Positions 15,897-24,837 are shown, counted from the stretch's first letter. The stretch: DNA of 39,521 nt from Betaproteobacteria bacterium RIFCSPLOWO2_12_FULL_62_58 (GCA_001772005.1 MERI01000110.1:1-39521), one strand, 5' to 3'. The notes: generated by a model from the letters alone, not told the origin. Translations and numbers: made by a program.

Positions 15897-17396
15897 GTGC
15901 AGCAGTTCGATGTGATCGTGGTCGGCAAGGGAAACGCAGCGCTGTGCGCGGCGCTTGCCGCCAGAGACAATGGCGCCAGAGTGACGATGCTGGAAGCCGC
16001 ACCGGAGGAAGAATCCGGTGGCAACAGTCGCTTCGCCGGCGGGATGATGCGGTTCGCATTCAGCACAGTTGAAGACCTGAAACTGCTGACCGATATCTCC
16101 GACGACGAAGTGAAAAACACCGATTGGGATAGCAACACGACGGACGAGTTCTACGACGATCTATATCGTATCACGAGCTTTCGCACCGACCCGCGGTTGA
16201 GCGAAATCATGATCACGAAAAGCCTTGAGGCCATGGTGTGGCTGCGCCGCCAGGGCGTGCGCTTCGTACCGAACTACCGTGCCGCATCGGCCGTCGTCTA
16301 TGGCAGGCGGAGATTTTTCGGACGCATGCCGATCGAAGTGGCCGGAGGCGGGCCGGGTCTGGTGCAGTACCTCGACCATGCCGCGGTCAAGAAGGGCATC
16401 GAGATCTTCTATGAAACGCGCGCAGTGTCGCTGATCTATGACGGCGAGCAGGTGTTGGGCGTCACAGCAAAAAGCCACGGCAAGCCCGTCGAATTCCGCG
16501 CGCCGGCAGTAATACTCGCTTGCGGCGGCTTCGAGGCCAATCCGGAGTGGCGCACGCGTTACCTCGGTCCGGGCTGGGAACTGGCAAAGGTACGCGGGAC
16601 GCGCTTCAACATGGGCGATGGCTTGAAAATGGCGCTCGACATCGGCGCCTGCCCGTACGGCAACTGGTCCGGCCGCCACGCAACCTCCTGGGAGCGCTAC
16701 GCGCCGGAGTTCGGCGATCTCGCGTTGGATCATGCCTGCCACCGGCACAGCTATCCGCTGTCCCTCATGATCAACGCCGACGGCAAGCGCTTCGTGGATG
16801 AAGGGGCTGATTTTTACGGCTATACGTATGCCAAGTACGGCGAAAAGGTGTTCAAACAGCCCGAGCTCTTCGCATGGCAGGTCTTCGACGCCAAGGTTAG
16901 GGACCTGCTGCGACCGGAATACCATGGGAAGACTGCGACCCGCGTTACTGCAACCACGCTGGAAGAGCTCGCAACGAAGCTTGAGGGCGTGAATCCTGAA
17001 GGTTTTCTAAAGACGGTGCGCGAGTTCAACGCCGCGGTGCGCCGGGACGTGCCGTTCAACCCTGCGATCAAGGACGGAAAGTGCACGGTGGGTATTGAGC
17101 CTCCCAAATCGAACTGGGCCAACCCGCTCGATACGCCGCCATTCGAGGCCTACCACACGACTTGCGGCATCACGTTTACCTTCGGCGGGCTGCGCATTGA
17201 ACCCGAGACAGCGCAGGTGCTGGACGTAAACATGCACCCGATCCCAGGTCTCTACACCGCGGGCGAAATGGTGGGCGGGCTCTTCTACTTCAACTATCCG
17301 CTGGGGTCCGGCCTGGTCGCCGGCACGGTGTTCGGCAGGATCGCCGGTGCCGCGGCGGCCGCTGCCGCGCGGGCGGCATGCGCGCGGCACGCCTGA
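15897..17396 (+). CDS. tcuA: FAD-dependent dehydrogenase, tricarballylate dehydrogenase (TcuA)-like
   Basis: 499 residues, starting at GTG 15897 three bases after the Bug gene's stop. It belongs to the FAD-binding-2 family (fumarate reductase / succinate dehydrogenase flavoprotein). The N-terminal FAD motif is VIVVGKGNAALCAALAARD, followed by SGGNSRFAGG; the second FAD segment is VILACGGFEANPEW and the C-terminal one GLYTAGEMVGGLFYF with GSGLVAGTVFG. The layout follows Salmonella TcuA, which oxidises tricarballylate to cis-aconitate. There TcuB re-oxidises the flavin; no TcuB homologue is visible here. EtfBA about 3 kb downstream is a possible electron acceptor. A second paralogue (18929) and a pseudogene (25053) lie in the same window. 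Substrate assignment is by family only. Confidence 0.85.
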   Translation: MQQFDVIVVGKGNAALCAALAARDNGARVTMLEAAPEEESGGNSRFAGGMMRFAFSTVEDLKLLTDISDDEVKNTDWDSNTTDEFYDDLYRITSFRTDPRLSEIMITKSLEAMVWLRRQGVRFVPNYRAASAVVYGRRRFFGRMPIEVAGGGPGLVQYLDHAAVKKGIEIFYETRAVSLIYDGEQVLGVTAKSHGKPVEFRAPAVILACGGFEANPEWRTRYLGPGWELAKVRGTRFNMGDGLKMALDIGACPYGNWSGRHATSWERYAPEFGDLALDHACHRHSYPLSLMINADGKRFVDEGADFYGYTYAKYGEKVFKQPELFAWQVFDAKVRDLLRPEYHGKTATRVTATTLEELATKLEGVNPEGFLKTVREFNAAVRRDVPFNPAIKDGKCTVGIEPPKSNWANPLDTPPFEAYHTTCGITFTFGGLRIEPETAQVLDVNMHPIPGLYTAGEMVGGLFYFNYPLGSGLVAGTVFGRIAGAAAAAAARAACARHA

Positions 17397-17446
17397 GGAA
17401 TTTGCTGTTACTTTGCGTCCTTGGCGGTCAAAGACCCGAATTCGCG

Positions 17447-18493
17447 TCAGCCCTTCAGCGCAACCCGCACCTGATCGCCTTGCGGCGTGAGCTTGGTGCC
17501 GAAGGGGGCGCTGCGTTTCGCAATATCCTCGAGCGTCGCCCGCTCATTTGCCAGCGCACAGGGCACGGTCTCATTGTTTTTGTTGTGGCGCACGAATTGA
17601 AACGTGGCGCCTGTGACTGCACTGCCTTCGAACGTGATTCGTGCCAACATTCCTACCCAATCGCCGACCGCCACGCCTCCGTGGTGGCCGGTGTGGAAGG
17701 AAAAACTGCCCAGCCCATAAAAGATCGGTTTGCCCTTGTAGACTTCGACCGGCAGCGAATAGTGCGGCCCATGGCCCATTACGACATCCGCGCCGGCATC
17801 GATCGCCGCGTGCGCGATGTCGGTCATGTACTGCAGGACGTCCTGCCACAGCCCCCAGTGACAGGAAGCCACGACGATATCGGCCTTGGCGCGCAATGCT
17901 GCGATATCGTCTTTGAACCACTGCAGATATTGTGGATCAGCGTAGGTCAAGATAACGGGCGGGATGCCAGGACGGTTGGCCGGCGGGACTTCGACGCGTG
18001 TCTTGTGCAGGGGCAATTGATAGGCGGTATGGCCGCGGATTACCGCAACCCCGGCCGCTTTGTCGCCTGCTTCGTGATTGGTGGGCCAGTACACCGACGT
18101 CCGTTGCAGAAAACCCACGCGCAGGCCGCCGTGCTCCAATATCACCGGTGCACGCGCCGCATGTCGGTTTGCGCCCGCCCCGGTGTGCGGTATTCCCAGT
18201 TCGTCCAGCCGGGCAATCGAGGACCTGATGGCGGCCTCGCCGTAATTGACGTTGTTGGCGATGCCGACCGCCTGTATCCCGCCGAGCGTCAGTGCTTCAG
18301 CGCTCGCCGGAGCCGCGAAGAAGCCTTCGTTTTCGACCGCGTGTCCGCCCGGGGGAGCATAGAAGCAGCACTCCAGGTTGCTGAACACGAAATCGGACCG
18401 CTTGAAGATGGGCGCGACGAGCCGAAACGGCACATCAGGCGCGGTAACGTTCATCAGGTTTACGTCGCCGGTGAGCATCAACGTGTGCGGCAT
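17447..18493 (-). CDS. CapA/PgsA family metallophosphatase-like protein
   Basis: 348 residues of the CapA (poly-gamma-glutamate synthesis) family, which has a calcineurin-like metallophosphatase fold. Motifs in order: LTGDVNL (8-13), NLECC, GIANNVNY, ASCHWG, GHGPHYS and GLGSFSFH near the C-terminus. These supply the Asp, Asn and His metal ligands expected. No signal peptide or membrane anchor is seen, unlike membrane-bound CapA, so it may act on a soluble substrate in the cytoplasm. Stand-alone CapA-like genes occur often in catabolic clusters with unknown function. The ATG is preceded by GGGAAGGA. Its first 16 bases overlap the 3' end of the truncated LysR gene, so expression may be coupled to it. 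Confidence 0.85.
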   Translation of the reverse strand: MPHTLMLTGDVNLMNVTAPDVPFRLVAPIFKRSDFVFSNLECCFYAPPGGHAVENEGFFAAPASAEALTLGGIQAVGIANNVNYGEAAIRSSIARLDELGIPHTGAGANRHAARAPVILEHGGLRVGFLQRTSVYWPTNHEAGDKAAGVAVIRGHTAYQLPLHKTRVEVPPANRPGIPPVILTYADPQYLQWFKDDIAALRAKADIVVASCHWGLWQDVLQYMTDIAHAAIDAGADVVMGHGPHYSLPVEVYKGKPIFYGLGSFSFHTGHHGGVAVGDWVGMLARITFEGSAVTGATFQFVRHNKNNETVPCALANERATLEDIAKRSAPFGTKLTPQGDQVRVALKG

Positions 18494-18813
18494 GCGGTTT
18501 TCCTTCCCGTATGAGTCGTCGCGATCGTGAAGCCTCCCGTCGCGTCCTCCGCGGTGTTTTTTCCGATTCTGCGCATGTTCTCGGCATCCCGCAGCATGCC
18601 GCGCGCGATCTGCAATATCTCCTCGCCCTGCGGCGTCAGCCGCAGCAGCTTGTTGCGGTTGCGCACGAAGAGCTCGAACCCCAACTCGCTTTCCAGCAAC
18701 TGGATCTGGCGCGTGACGGTCGATTGGGCGCGGAAGGTGGCCTGCGCCGCATGCGAAATTCGCAAATCGCGATCGACGACTTCACAGAGCGCCGTCAGTT
18801 GTCTCAAGTTCAT
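18478..18813 (-). pseudogene. LysR-family (CysB-like) regulator, only the DNA-binding half
   Basis: 111 residues from the ATG at 18813. The winged helix-turn-helix is intact (MNLRQLTALCEVV, then AQATFRAQSTVTRQIQLLE, LFVRNRNKLLRLTPQGEEIL), and the following linker helix and TIATTHT start of the effector domain match CysB/Cbl. The frame then leaves the family and stops at 18478, so about 190 residues of the co-inducer-binding domain are gone. The break falls at the start of capA, consistent with a deletion fusing the two. A stand-alone DNA-binding domain could still act, which is why this is a probable rather than certain pseudogene. It diverges from the flavoprotein gene at 18929, its likely original target. 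Confidence 0.75.
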
Positions 18814-18928
18814 GGACGGCTCTTTACACCATGCGCAAAACGCAATTTGCGACACATAATTTTCATTATGAAGCATACCCCAAAAGTGCTAGGTTCTACC
18901 ATCGCAGCGCAGGAAACGGGGGAGTCGG

Positions 18929-20407
18929 GTGGCGGACCAAACGCATCATTACGACGTGCTGATCGTCGGGACTGGAAATGCGGCATGCTCGGCCGCCCTG
19001 GCCGCACTGGAAAAGACGTCGCGGGTCGGGATGCTGGAGAAAGCCCCGCAGCGCGGCCGTGGCGGAAACAGCTCGCTGACGGTCGTCATGCGGTTCGTCT
19101 TCAACGGTATCGAGGATCTTCGCCCGCTGGTCAGGAACTTCTCCGAGGCCGAGATGCGCCCGCTGCTCGAAAGTCTTCCGCATCGCACCGAAGCCGAGCT
19201 CTGGGACGAAATCATGCGCGTTACCAACAACCAGAGCGATCAGGAAATGCTGCAGGTGCATGTCACTGAATCGCTGAAGACGGTGCATTGGCTCACCAGC
19301 AAGGGCCACGACTGGTCTCCGGCAACCATCAGGGACGACAATGTCGTGACGATGAACGGCGGCGGCCCCGGTTTGCAGAAACGCAATTTCGCGATTCTGG
19401 AGAAGGCCGGGGTGGCCTTTCACTACGAGACGGCGGCGACTGAACTGATCCAGGACGAAAAAGGCCGGGTGACGGGCGTGCGGGCGCTGACGCCGACCGG
19501 CTTTGCGAAGTTTTGCAGCAACTCGGTGGTGCTGGCATGCGGCAGTTTTGAATCGAATCCGGAGATGCGCGCGCGTTATCTCGGGCCCGGCTGGGACCTA
19601 GTCAGATTGCGCGGCGTGCCGTTCAACACGGGCGACGGCTTGCGGATGGCGATGGACATCGGGGCCATGCCGCATGGTAGCTGGACGACCTGCCATGCTT
19701 CTCCGCAGGACATCAACCTGCCGGCGTTTACCGTGCCTTCGGCGCATTCCCTGAGAGACAGTCTGACGCGCTACATGTATCCGTGGGGCATCATGGTCAA
19801 CACCAACGGCGAGCGATTTGTGGACGAAGCCTGGGATACCCGCGGCAGAACCTATGCCAGCATGGGCCGTGCGATTCTGGCCCAGCCCGGCGGCATTGCT
19901 TACCAGATCCTGGATGCCAAGATCCGGAAGATGAATCTTTATACGCCGAACTATCAGAGCGCCACGACCGCCAGGGCGAATACGCTGGAAAAGCTGGCCG
20001 AGGAACTCGATCTAAACGTGGCCAGGTTCGTCAAGACGGTGACAGAGTTCAACGCTGCGGTCCAGCCGGGCGCCTACAATCCGGATCGTCACAAACTGGA
20101 CGGCAAGCGCACCGCGGGCATTACTCCGCCCAAGAGCAACTACGCGCTGGAAATGGACGAGCCGCCGTTTGAAGCCTTTCCGGTGCGCTGCGGGATGACG
20201 TTTACCTTTGGTGGTTTGAAGATCGACCCCAAAACCGCTCAGGTGCAGCACGTGGCGGGGCGGCCGATCCCCGGTCTTTATGCGGCGGGGGAGATGGCGG
20301 GCGGATTGTGGGTGGGCAACTATGCTTCGGGTTCCGGCATGATGGCCGGGGCGACCTTCGGGCGCATTGCGGGCACGCACGCTGCGATCGCTGCGCTCAA
20401 CTCGTAA
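18929..20407 (+). CDS. FAD-dependent dehydrogenase, TcuA/fumarate-reductase flavoprotein family
   Basis: 492 residues, a paralogue of the gene at 15897. The start is GTG 18929 with GGGGGAG six bases upstream; the translation begins ADQTHHYDVLIVGTGNAACS, carrying the N-terminal FAD motif. Other family segments: RGGNSSLTVVMRF, VVLACGSFESNPEM, GLYAAGEMAGGLWVGNYASG and MMAGATFGRIAG. It differs from the first copy in the middle region, so the substrate may differ. EtfB follows 97 bp downstream on the same strand, making EtfAB a natural electron acceptor. It is divergent from the truncated LysR gene across a 115-bp gap. Confidence 0.85.
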   Translation: MADQTHHYDVLIVGTGNAACSAALAALEKTSRVGMLEKAPQRGRGGNSSLTVVMRFVFNGIEDLRPLVRNFSEAEMRPLLESLPHRTEAELWDEIMRVTNNQSDQEMLQVHVTESLKTVHWLTSKGHDWSPATIRDDNVVTMNGGGPGLQKRNFAILEKAGVAFHYETAATELIQDEKGRVTGVRALTPTGFAKFCSNSVVLACGSFESNPEMRARYLGPGWDLVRLRGVPFNTGDGLRMAMDIGAMPHGSWTTCHASPQDINLPAFTVPSAHSLRDSLTRYMYPWGIMVNTNGERFVDEAWDTRGRTYASMGRAILAQPGGIAYQILDAKIRKMNLYTPNYQSATTARANTLEKLAEELDLNVARFVKTVTEFNAAVQPGAYNPDRHKLDGKRTAGITPPKSNYALEMDEPPFEAFPVRCGMTFTFGGLKIDPKTAQVQHVAGRPIPGLYAAGEMAGGLWVGNYASGSGMMAGATFGRIAGTHAAIAALNS

Positions 20408-20504
20408 TCGAGAGGCGCGTTCGCATGCCGGTGACAGTGCGCGCGCGGTGAGCCGGGTCCTCCTCTTCGCATCACGCGTCTATTATTGAGATAGGTTCTC
20501 GACA

Positions 20505-21293
20505 TTGAATATCATCGTCACCATCAAGCAAGTGGTCGATCCCAACATACCGCCGAGTCATATCGAACTCGACCCGGCGGGCAAGCGGGTTGTGCCGCCT
20601 TTCGGAATTCCGCCGGTCATCAATGGCTACGATGCGAATGCGCTGGAAGAAGCGCTGCGCTTGCGGGCGAAATACGGCGGCCGGATCACTGCGCTCGGTC
20701 TGGGTGAAGATTCGGGCCGGGAATCGCTGAAGCGCGCCATCGCGATGGGGGCCGATTCGGCCATTCTCTTGAGCGATCCGGACTGGATGCACGCGGATAG
20801 CGCGGGCGTGGGGCGGCTGCTCGCGGCGGCGATACGCAAGGTCGGCGATGTCGATCTCGTGCTGTGCGGCCGGCAGGCTTCTGACACCGATGGCGGCCAG
20901 GTACTCTACTGGATTGCCGAAGCGTTGGATCTGCCCGCAGTGTCGCCTGTTTCCCGGATAGAAGAACTCGATGGGCGCAACGTGACAGTGCATCGGCTCA
21001 TCGAAGAGGGCTATCAGCGGCTGCGCGTGGAATTGCCGGCGTTGCTCGGCATCTCGAGCGAAACGAATGAGCCGCGTCTTCCCTCGCTTCGCGGCACGAT
21101 GGCGGCGGGGCGCGCGATGATTCCGGGGTGGAAAGCGCCTGATCTCGGTTTGGAGGCGCCTGCTGCGAAAGTGGAGCTTCGCCAGTTGCGGACTCAGGCC
21201 CGGACCTCGAGTGCCGAGCTCATCGCGGGAAATTTGGGAGCGGAGCAAGGTGTCGCGTTGGCGGACAAACTGCATGAATTAGGGCTGATCTGA
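20505..21293 (+). CDS. etfB: Electron transfer flavoprotein beta subunit
   Basis: 262 residues with the EtfB pattern: MNIIVTIKQVVDPN at the start, NGYDANALEEALRLR, ITALGLGEDSGRESLKRAIAMGAD and LVLCGRQASDTDGGQV, the AMP-binding region. EtfAB carries electrons from flavin dehydrogenases to a membrane quinone reductase. Translation starts at TTG 20505 with only a weak upstream site (AGGTT), so the level may be low or coupled to the upstream flavoprotein. The TGA overlaps the ATG of etfA by one base (TGATG), a coupled pair. Because it directly follows a TcuA-like dehydrogenase, it is probably a dedicated rather than housekeeping ETF. Confidence 0.92.
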   Translation: MNIIVTIKQVVDPNIPPSHIELDPAGKRVVPPFGIPPVINGYDANALEEALRLRAKYGGRITALGLGEDSGRESLKRAIAMGADSAILLSDPDWMHADSAGVGRLLAAAIRKVGDVDLVLCGRQASDTDGGQVLYWIAEALDLPAVSPVSRIEELDGRNVTVHRLIEEGYQRLRVELPALLGISSETNEPRLPSLRGTMAAGRAMIPGWKAPDLGLEAPAAKVELRQLRTQARTSSAELIAGNLGAEQGVALADKLHELGLI

Positions 21294-22264
21294 TGGCGGG
21301 CGTTCTGGTTTTCGGCGATGTCGCGGGCGGCGAGCCCACGGCGGCTTCCCTGGAGGTGGCGGCCGCCGGTGCGGCGTTGGCAGAGGCGCTTGGGGAACCG
21401 CTCTCGGGTGCGCTCGTGGGCGCGGATTTGGCGGAGGCCTCGCAACAGTTCCGGGGCGGTTTCGCGTGTCTATATCTGGTCGAGGGTAGCCATTACCGGC
21501 CCTATACTGCGCAGGCCTACCTTACCGCCGCGCAGGCGGTAATCCAAGCTTGCTCCCCCTCGGTGGTGCTGTTCACGCACACGCTCGAAACCCGGGATTG
21601 GGTGCCACAACTGGCGGCGCGTCTCAATAGTGGGCTGGTCATGGATTGCACCGCGCTTGCCTCCGAGGGTGGCGCCCTGGTCGTCACGAAGCCCGTCTAT
21701 GGCGGAGCGGTCCTGGGTGAATTCGTGGTGCGCGGCGCCCCGCGGATGGCAACGCTCAGGACCCGCGCGTTCACGCCCCGACCTGCTGGTTTTTCCCGCG
21801 AAGAGGTGACACGCCTCGAGGTGGCCGCTTCCCAGCCGGAGCGCCTCGTGCTGCTGGAAGAAACGGCCGCGGCGGCGGCAGGCACGAGGCTCCAGGATGC
21901 CAAGATCATCGTCGCAGGCGGCCGCGGCATCCGCGGACCGGATAACTGGCATTTCATCGAGGAGGCTTCTGCCGCGCTGGGTGCGGCGGTCGGTTGTTCG
22001 CGCCCGATGGTCGATGCGGGATGGGTGCCCTCGTCGCATCAGATCGGCCTGAGCGGCACCAGCGTGGCGCCCGACTTATACCTCGCTGTCGGGATCTCGG
22101 GCGCGGTCCAGCACCTGGCCGGGATCACGGCGGCGCGCGTCGTGGTGGCGATCAACTCCGATTCCGGCGCGGATATCTTTACCCGCGCGAATTACGGGGT
22201 TGTGGGCGATTACCGTGAAGTGCTGCCGGCGTTCATCGCGCGGATCAAGCAGCTGCGGGCTTAG
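21293..22264 (+). CDS. etfA: Electron transfer flavoprotein alpha subunit
   Basis: 323 residues. The N-terminal domain is the divergent Etf alpha/beta fold. The C-terminal FAD-binding domain is canonical: AKIIVAGGRGIRGPDNWHFI, then GAAVGCSRPMVDAGWVPSSH, QIGLSGTSVAPDLYLAVGI, SGAVQHLAGI and NSDSGADIFTRANYGVVGDY. It is translationally coupled to etfB. The MITE-like repeat at 22269 begins four bases after its stop. Beyond it lies the remnant of an iron-sulfur CCG-domain gene that was probably the third gene of the operon. Confidence 0.93.
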   Translation: MAGVLVFGDVAGGEPTAASLEVAAAGAALAEALGEPLSGALVGADLAEASQQFRGGFACLYLVEGSHYRPYTAQAYLTAAQAVIQACSPSVVLFTHTLETRDWVPQLAARLNSGLVMDCTALASEGGALVVTKPVYGGAVLGEFVVRGAPRMATLRTRAFTPRPAGFSREEVTRLEVAASQPERLVLLEETAAAAAGTRLQDAKIIVAGGRGIRGPDNWHFIEEASAALGAAVGCSRPMVDAGWVPSSHQIGLSGTSVAPDLYLAVGISGAVQHLAGITAARVVVAINSDSGADIFTRANYGVVGDYREVLPAFIARIKQLRA

Positions 22265-22268
22265 AGTC

Positions 22269-22413
22269 CAATGGCACTACCTTAAGCAGTGAGCATCGCA
22301 GGCTCCCTCCCTTGCGCGTAGCGCAGGGGGAGGGTTGGGGAGGGGGCAGAACCGATCCAGCCCCCATCCCAACGCCCGCACGCGGGGGAAGGAAGCTCAA
22401 GGTAGTGCCATTC
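22269..22413. mobile_element. MITE-like element, 145 bp, different core
   Basis: The ends are CAATGGCACTACCTTAAG (22269-22286) and its inverted copy at 22396-22413 (16 of 18 matching). The core is unlike the other copies: it holds C-rich and G-rich runs (CCCTCCC, GGGGGAGGG, GGGGGAAGG) that could pair. No target duplication is evident. It separates etfA from the decayed CCG-domain gene. Confidence 0.7.
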
Positions 22414-22429
22414 CAATTATCCCGAGGCA

Positions 22430-22580
22430 AGCATGAAGGCCGATGCATCATACCTCATCTGCTGCGGCGGAGGGGAGGGCGATGATGAAAGAGCAACGCG
22501 GCGCCCGGATCAATCAGCAGCGGGTCCGCGAGGCGCTGAACACCGATGTCGAAGTCGTGGTGGCTGCCCGCACTTTTGAG
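22430..22580 (+). pseudogene. Remnant of an iron-sulfur oxidoreductase CCG domain
   Basis: One frame reads YLICCGGGEG at 22451-22480 (CCG codons at 22460-22468). The adjacent frame then reads MMKEQRGARINQQRVREALN and TDVEVVVAA; a further shift gives ACPHF. Together these match the second CCG motif and following helix of GlcF/HdrD-type Fe-S proteins (CCGGGGG..., R...EA...G.DVVV.ACPFC). At least two frameshifts and the absence of everything upstream show decay. Such genes often follow etfBA and pass electrons to quinone. From 22581 to 22868 I see no further gene. Confidence 0.6.
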
Positions 22581-22868
22581 CACAACTCCAACGCACAGAC
22601 TTTGATCTGGGTCAAACCATCGTTCGGTCCGAGGAGTACCGTGATTGAGATTGAGAGGAGAGGTATTGCGCGTTGGACCGTGAAGCGCCCAATCCGCCAT
22701 CCCGCTTCCAACCATGCCCGGGACACTGCCCGCCCCCGGTTTTGAGCGAATTCCGAAGTGCTGCGGAGCTTGGCGTGCCGTTCGCGCATGGGCTTGCGCG
22801 ACGGCTCGAATGCCCGGCGTTGCTTGTGGATGGAACGAGGAGAGTCTTGAAAGAGAGGAGGACAAGCC

Positions 22869-23846
22869 ATGTGGAACGCACAACGGATCATATTGCGGTT
22901 GTTCGTCGGAATCATTGCGTGCGGTAACTTTTCGATTTTTGACTCGATAGCGCAAAGTTATCCCGCCAAGGCAGTTCGCATCCTTGTAGGATACGTCCCG
23001 GGCGGCGCGGTCGACTTCACCGCGCGTCTGGTGGGGCAGAAATTGTCTGAAAACCTGGGCCAGCCGGTAGTCGTCGAAAACCGCCCCGGGGCAACTACCG
23101 CGATTGCAACCGAGAGGGTTGCCAGGTCGCCCGCAGACGGCTACACACTGTTGCTGATCCCGATTTCCACCGCTATTCAATCGGCGCTGCGCGCCAACCT
23201 TCCGTATGACCTGAAGCGTGATCTGGCGCCGGTGTCGTTGGTATCGATCGGGCCCTTTGTGCTCGTGGTACATCCCTCACTGCCGGTTCGAAACGTCAAG
23301 GAGCTGATTGCGCTCGCCCGGTCGCAGCCGGGCAAACTTGATGTTGGATCTCCCGGCGTCGGCAGCGCGAATCATCTTGCGGGCGAGCTTTTCAACATGA
23401 GGACCAAGATAAAGGTTGTTCACGTGCCGTACAAGGGTTCGGGGGAGGCCGTCATCGCGGCTGCGTCCGGTCTGGTTCCCGTGAGTTTTCCAAGCCTCGC
23501 TGGCGCGCTGCCTCTCCTCGGGAGCAGCCGGCTCAGGGCGCTCGCGGTTACCAGCGCGAAGCGCGTGTCGTTGCTGCCGTCGGTACCCACGCTCGACGAG
23601 GCGGGTTTGCCCGGCTACGATTATTCGGCCTGGTATGGCGTGAGCGCACCGGCAGGTGTGCCGAAAGACATCATCGCGCGGCTTAACGCGGTGCTCAGCA
23701 AGGTGGTGCCCGAGCTGAAGGAATCGCTTAATAAGCATGGTTTCGAGCCGCAGACCAGCGCACCGGAACAGTTTGCGGCGCTTATCCAGCGCGAGATCGA
23801 GCGCAGTGCCAAGCTGATTCAGTTGACCGGATTGAAAGCCGAATAA
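22869..23846 (+). CDS. Bug/TctC family periplasmic solute-binding protein
   Basis: 325 residues. The ATG is preceded by GAGAGGAGGA and opens a signal peptide of about 28 residues (cleavage near SIAQ). Family marks: KAVRILVGYVPGGAVDFTAR, VVVENRPGATTAIAT, ADGYTLL and VVHVPYKGSG; the C-terminus is complete. The VGY and VDF variants of the first motif and the loss of the usual GGxxG loop place it in a different Bug subgroup from the copies at 7467 and 14853, which suggests another ligand. A beta-hydroxyacid dehydrogenase follows 103 bp downstream on the same strand. Confidence 0.88.
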   Translation: MWNAQRIILRLFVGIIACGNFSIFDSIAQSYPAKAVRILVGYVPGGAVDFTARLVGQKLSENLGQPVVVENRPGATTAIATERVARSPADGYTLLLIPISTAIQSALRANLPYDLKRDLAPVSLVSIGPFVLVVHPSLPVRNVKELIALARSQPGKLDVGSPGVGSANHLAGELFNMRTKIKVVHVPYKGSGEAVIAAASGLVPVSFPSLAGALPLLGSSRLRALAVTSAKRVSLLPSVPTLDEAGLPGYDYSAWYGVSAPAGVPKDIIARLNAVLSKVVPELKESLNKHGFEPQTSAPEQFAALIQREIERSAKLIQLTGLKAE

Positions 23847-23949
23847 CGCGGCCGGGTGGTGTCGGGCTGACGGCGGATGCGCGAAACGAGCCGCGACTTG
23901 AAATCGTCCGGATTCCATCCACCACACAACACATTGGAGGAAAAGCCGA

Positions 23950-24837
23950 TTGAATAAAGAAAGAATTGGTTTCATCGGCGTCGGTCTGATGGGGCACGGC
24001 ATGGCGAAACATCTGCTTTCCGCCGGGTTCTCCGTGACCGTGCATGACATAGACCCGGCCAGGGTAGAGGCGATCGTGAAGGAAGGAGCGAAGAAGACCG
24101 GCTCTCCTGACGAAATTGGCCCTCGGGTGGATGTCATCATGCTCTCCTTGCCCAGTTCATCGATAGTGAACGAGGTGGTAAGAGATTCGTTGAGATTGTT
24201 CGAGACCGGAAGGAAAGGATTGATTGTCATCGATGCGACGACAGCAGATCCCAAAATGTCGGAAGAGCTGGCCGCGCAGCTCAGGCAAAAGGGAATTGAA
24301 ATGCTGGATGCCACCGTCAGCGGAACCAGCGAAATGTGCGCCGTGAAAGACGTCATTTTCATGGTGGGCGGCAGGAAAGAGATATTTCACCGGTGCGAAC
24401 CCATATTCGCCGCGATGGGCAGGGAATCGATTTACATGGGGGACAATGGCACGGGCGCGGTGACCAAACTGGTCGTCAATCTGGTCCTCGGCTTGAATCG
24501 CATGGCGCTGGCCGAGGGCCTGACGCTGGCCAAGAAAGCGGGATTGGATCAGCTACAGGCCTTGGAGGTGCTCAAGAAATCTGCGGCCTTTTCCAAGATC
24601 ATGGATCAGAAGGGTTACAGAATGGTCAATAAGCAATTCTTGCCGGCGGCCGGCAAGCTGGCTTTCTATTACAAAGACGTGAGGCTCATGCTGGCTTTGG
24701 GAGCCAGGCTGGATTGTCCTTTGCCTCTGATCAGCCTGCACGCCCAGGCCCTGGCCTCTGAGGTATCGAAAGGCAGGTCGGAGTGGGACAGCGCCGATAT
24801 CATCTCGTTCTATAATGAGTTGGCGAATCTCAGATAA
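23950..24837 (+). CDS. Beta-hydroxyacid dehydrogenase (3-hydroxyisobutyrate dehydrogenase family)
   Basis: 295 residues. These NAD(P)-dependent enzymes oxidise 3-hydroxy acids or reduce semialdehydes (3-hydroxyisobutyrate, tartronate semialdehyde, 6-phosphogluconate relatives). The Rossmann motif is IGFIGVGLMGHGMAKHL. The substrate-binding block is LDATVSGTSEMC (usual form DAPVSGG), and the catalytic Lys lies in GTGAVTKLVVNLVLG. The start is TTG 23950, set by GGAGG nine bases upstream; no ATG is nearby. Lower GC and more Lys/Ile codons than its neighbours hint at a separate origin. It shares direction with the Bug gene 103 bp upstream and may use the imported acid. Confidence 0.87.
   Translation: MNKERIGFIGVGLMGHGMAKHLLSAGFSVTVHDIDPARVEAIVKEGAKKTGSPDEIGPRVDVIMLSLPSSSIVNEVVRDSLRLFETGRKGLIVIDATTADPKMSEELAAQLRQKGIEMLDATVSGTSEMCAVKDVIFMVGGRKEIFHRCEPIFAAMGRESIYMGDNGTGAVTKLVVNLVLGLNRMALAEGLTLAKKAGLDQLQALEVLKKSAAFSKIMDQKGYRMVNKQFLPAAGKLAFYYKDVRLMLALGARLDCPLPLISLHAQALASEVSKGRSEWDSADIISFYNELANLR

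Noticed and set aside
17378..18514. 378-codon plus-strand frame opposite the CapA-like gene
   Set aside because: The CapA motifs on the minus strand are convincing, and the plus frame has no recognisable pattern.
22443..22745. 100-residue small gene after etfA
   Set aside because: Its first part is one frame of the decayed CCG-domain gene and the rest has no pattern, so it is better described as a pseudogene.
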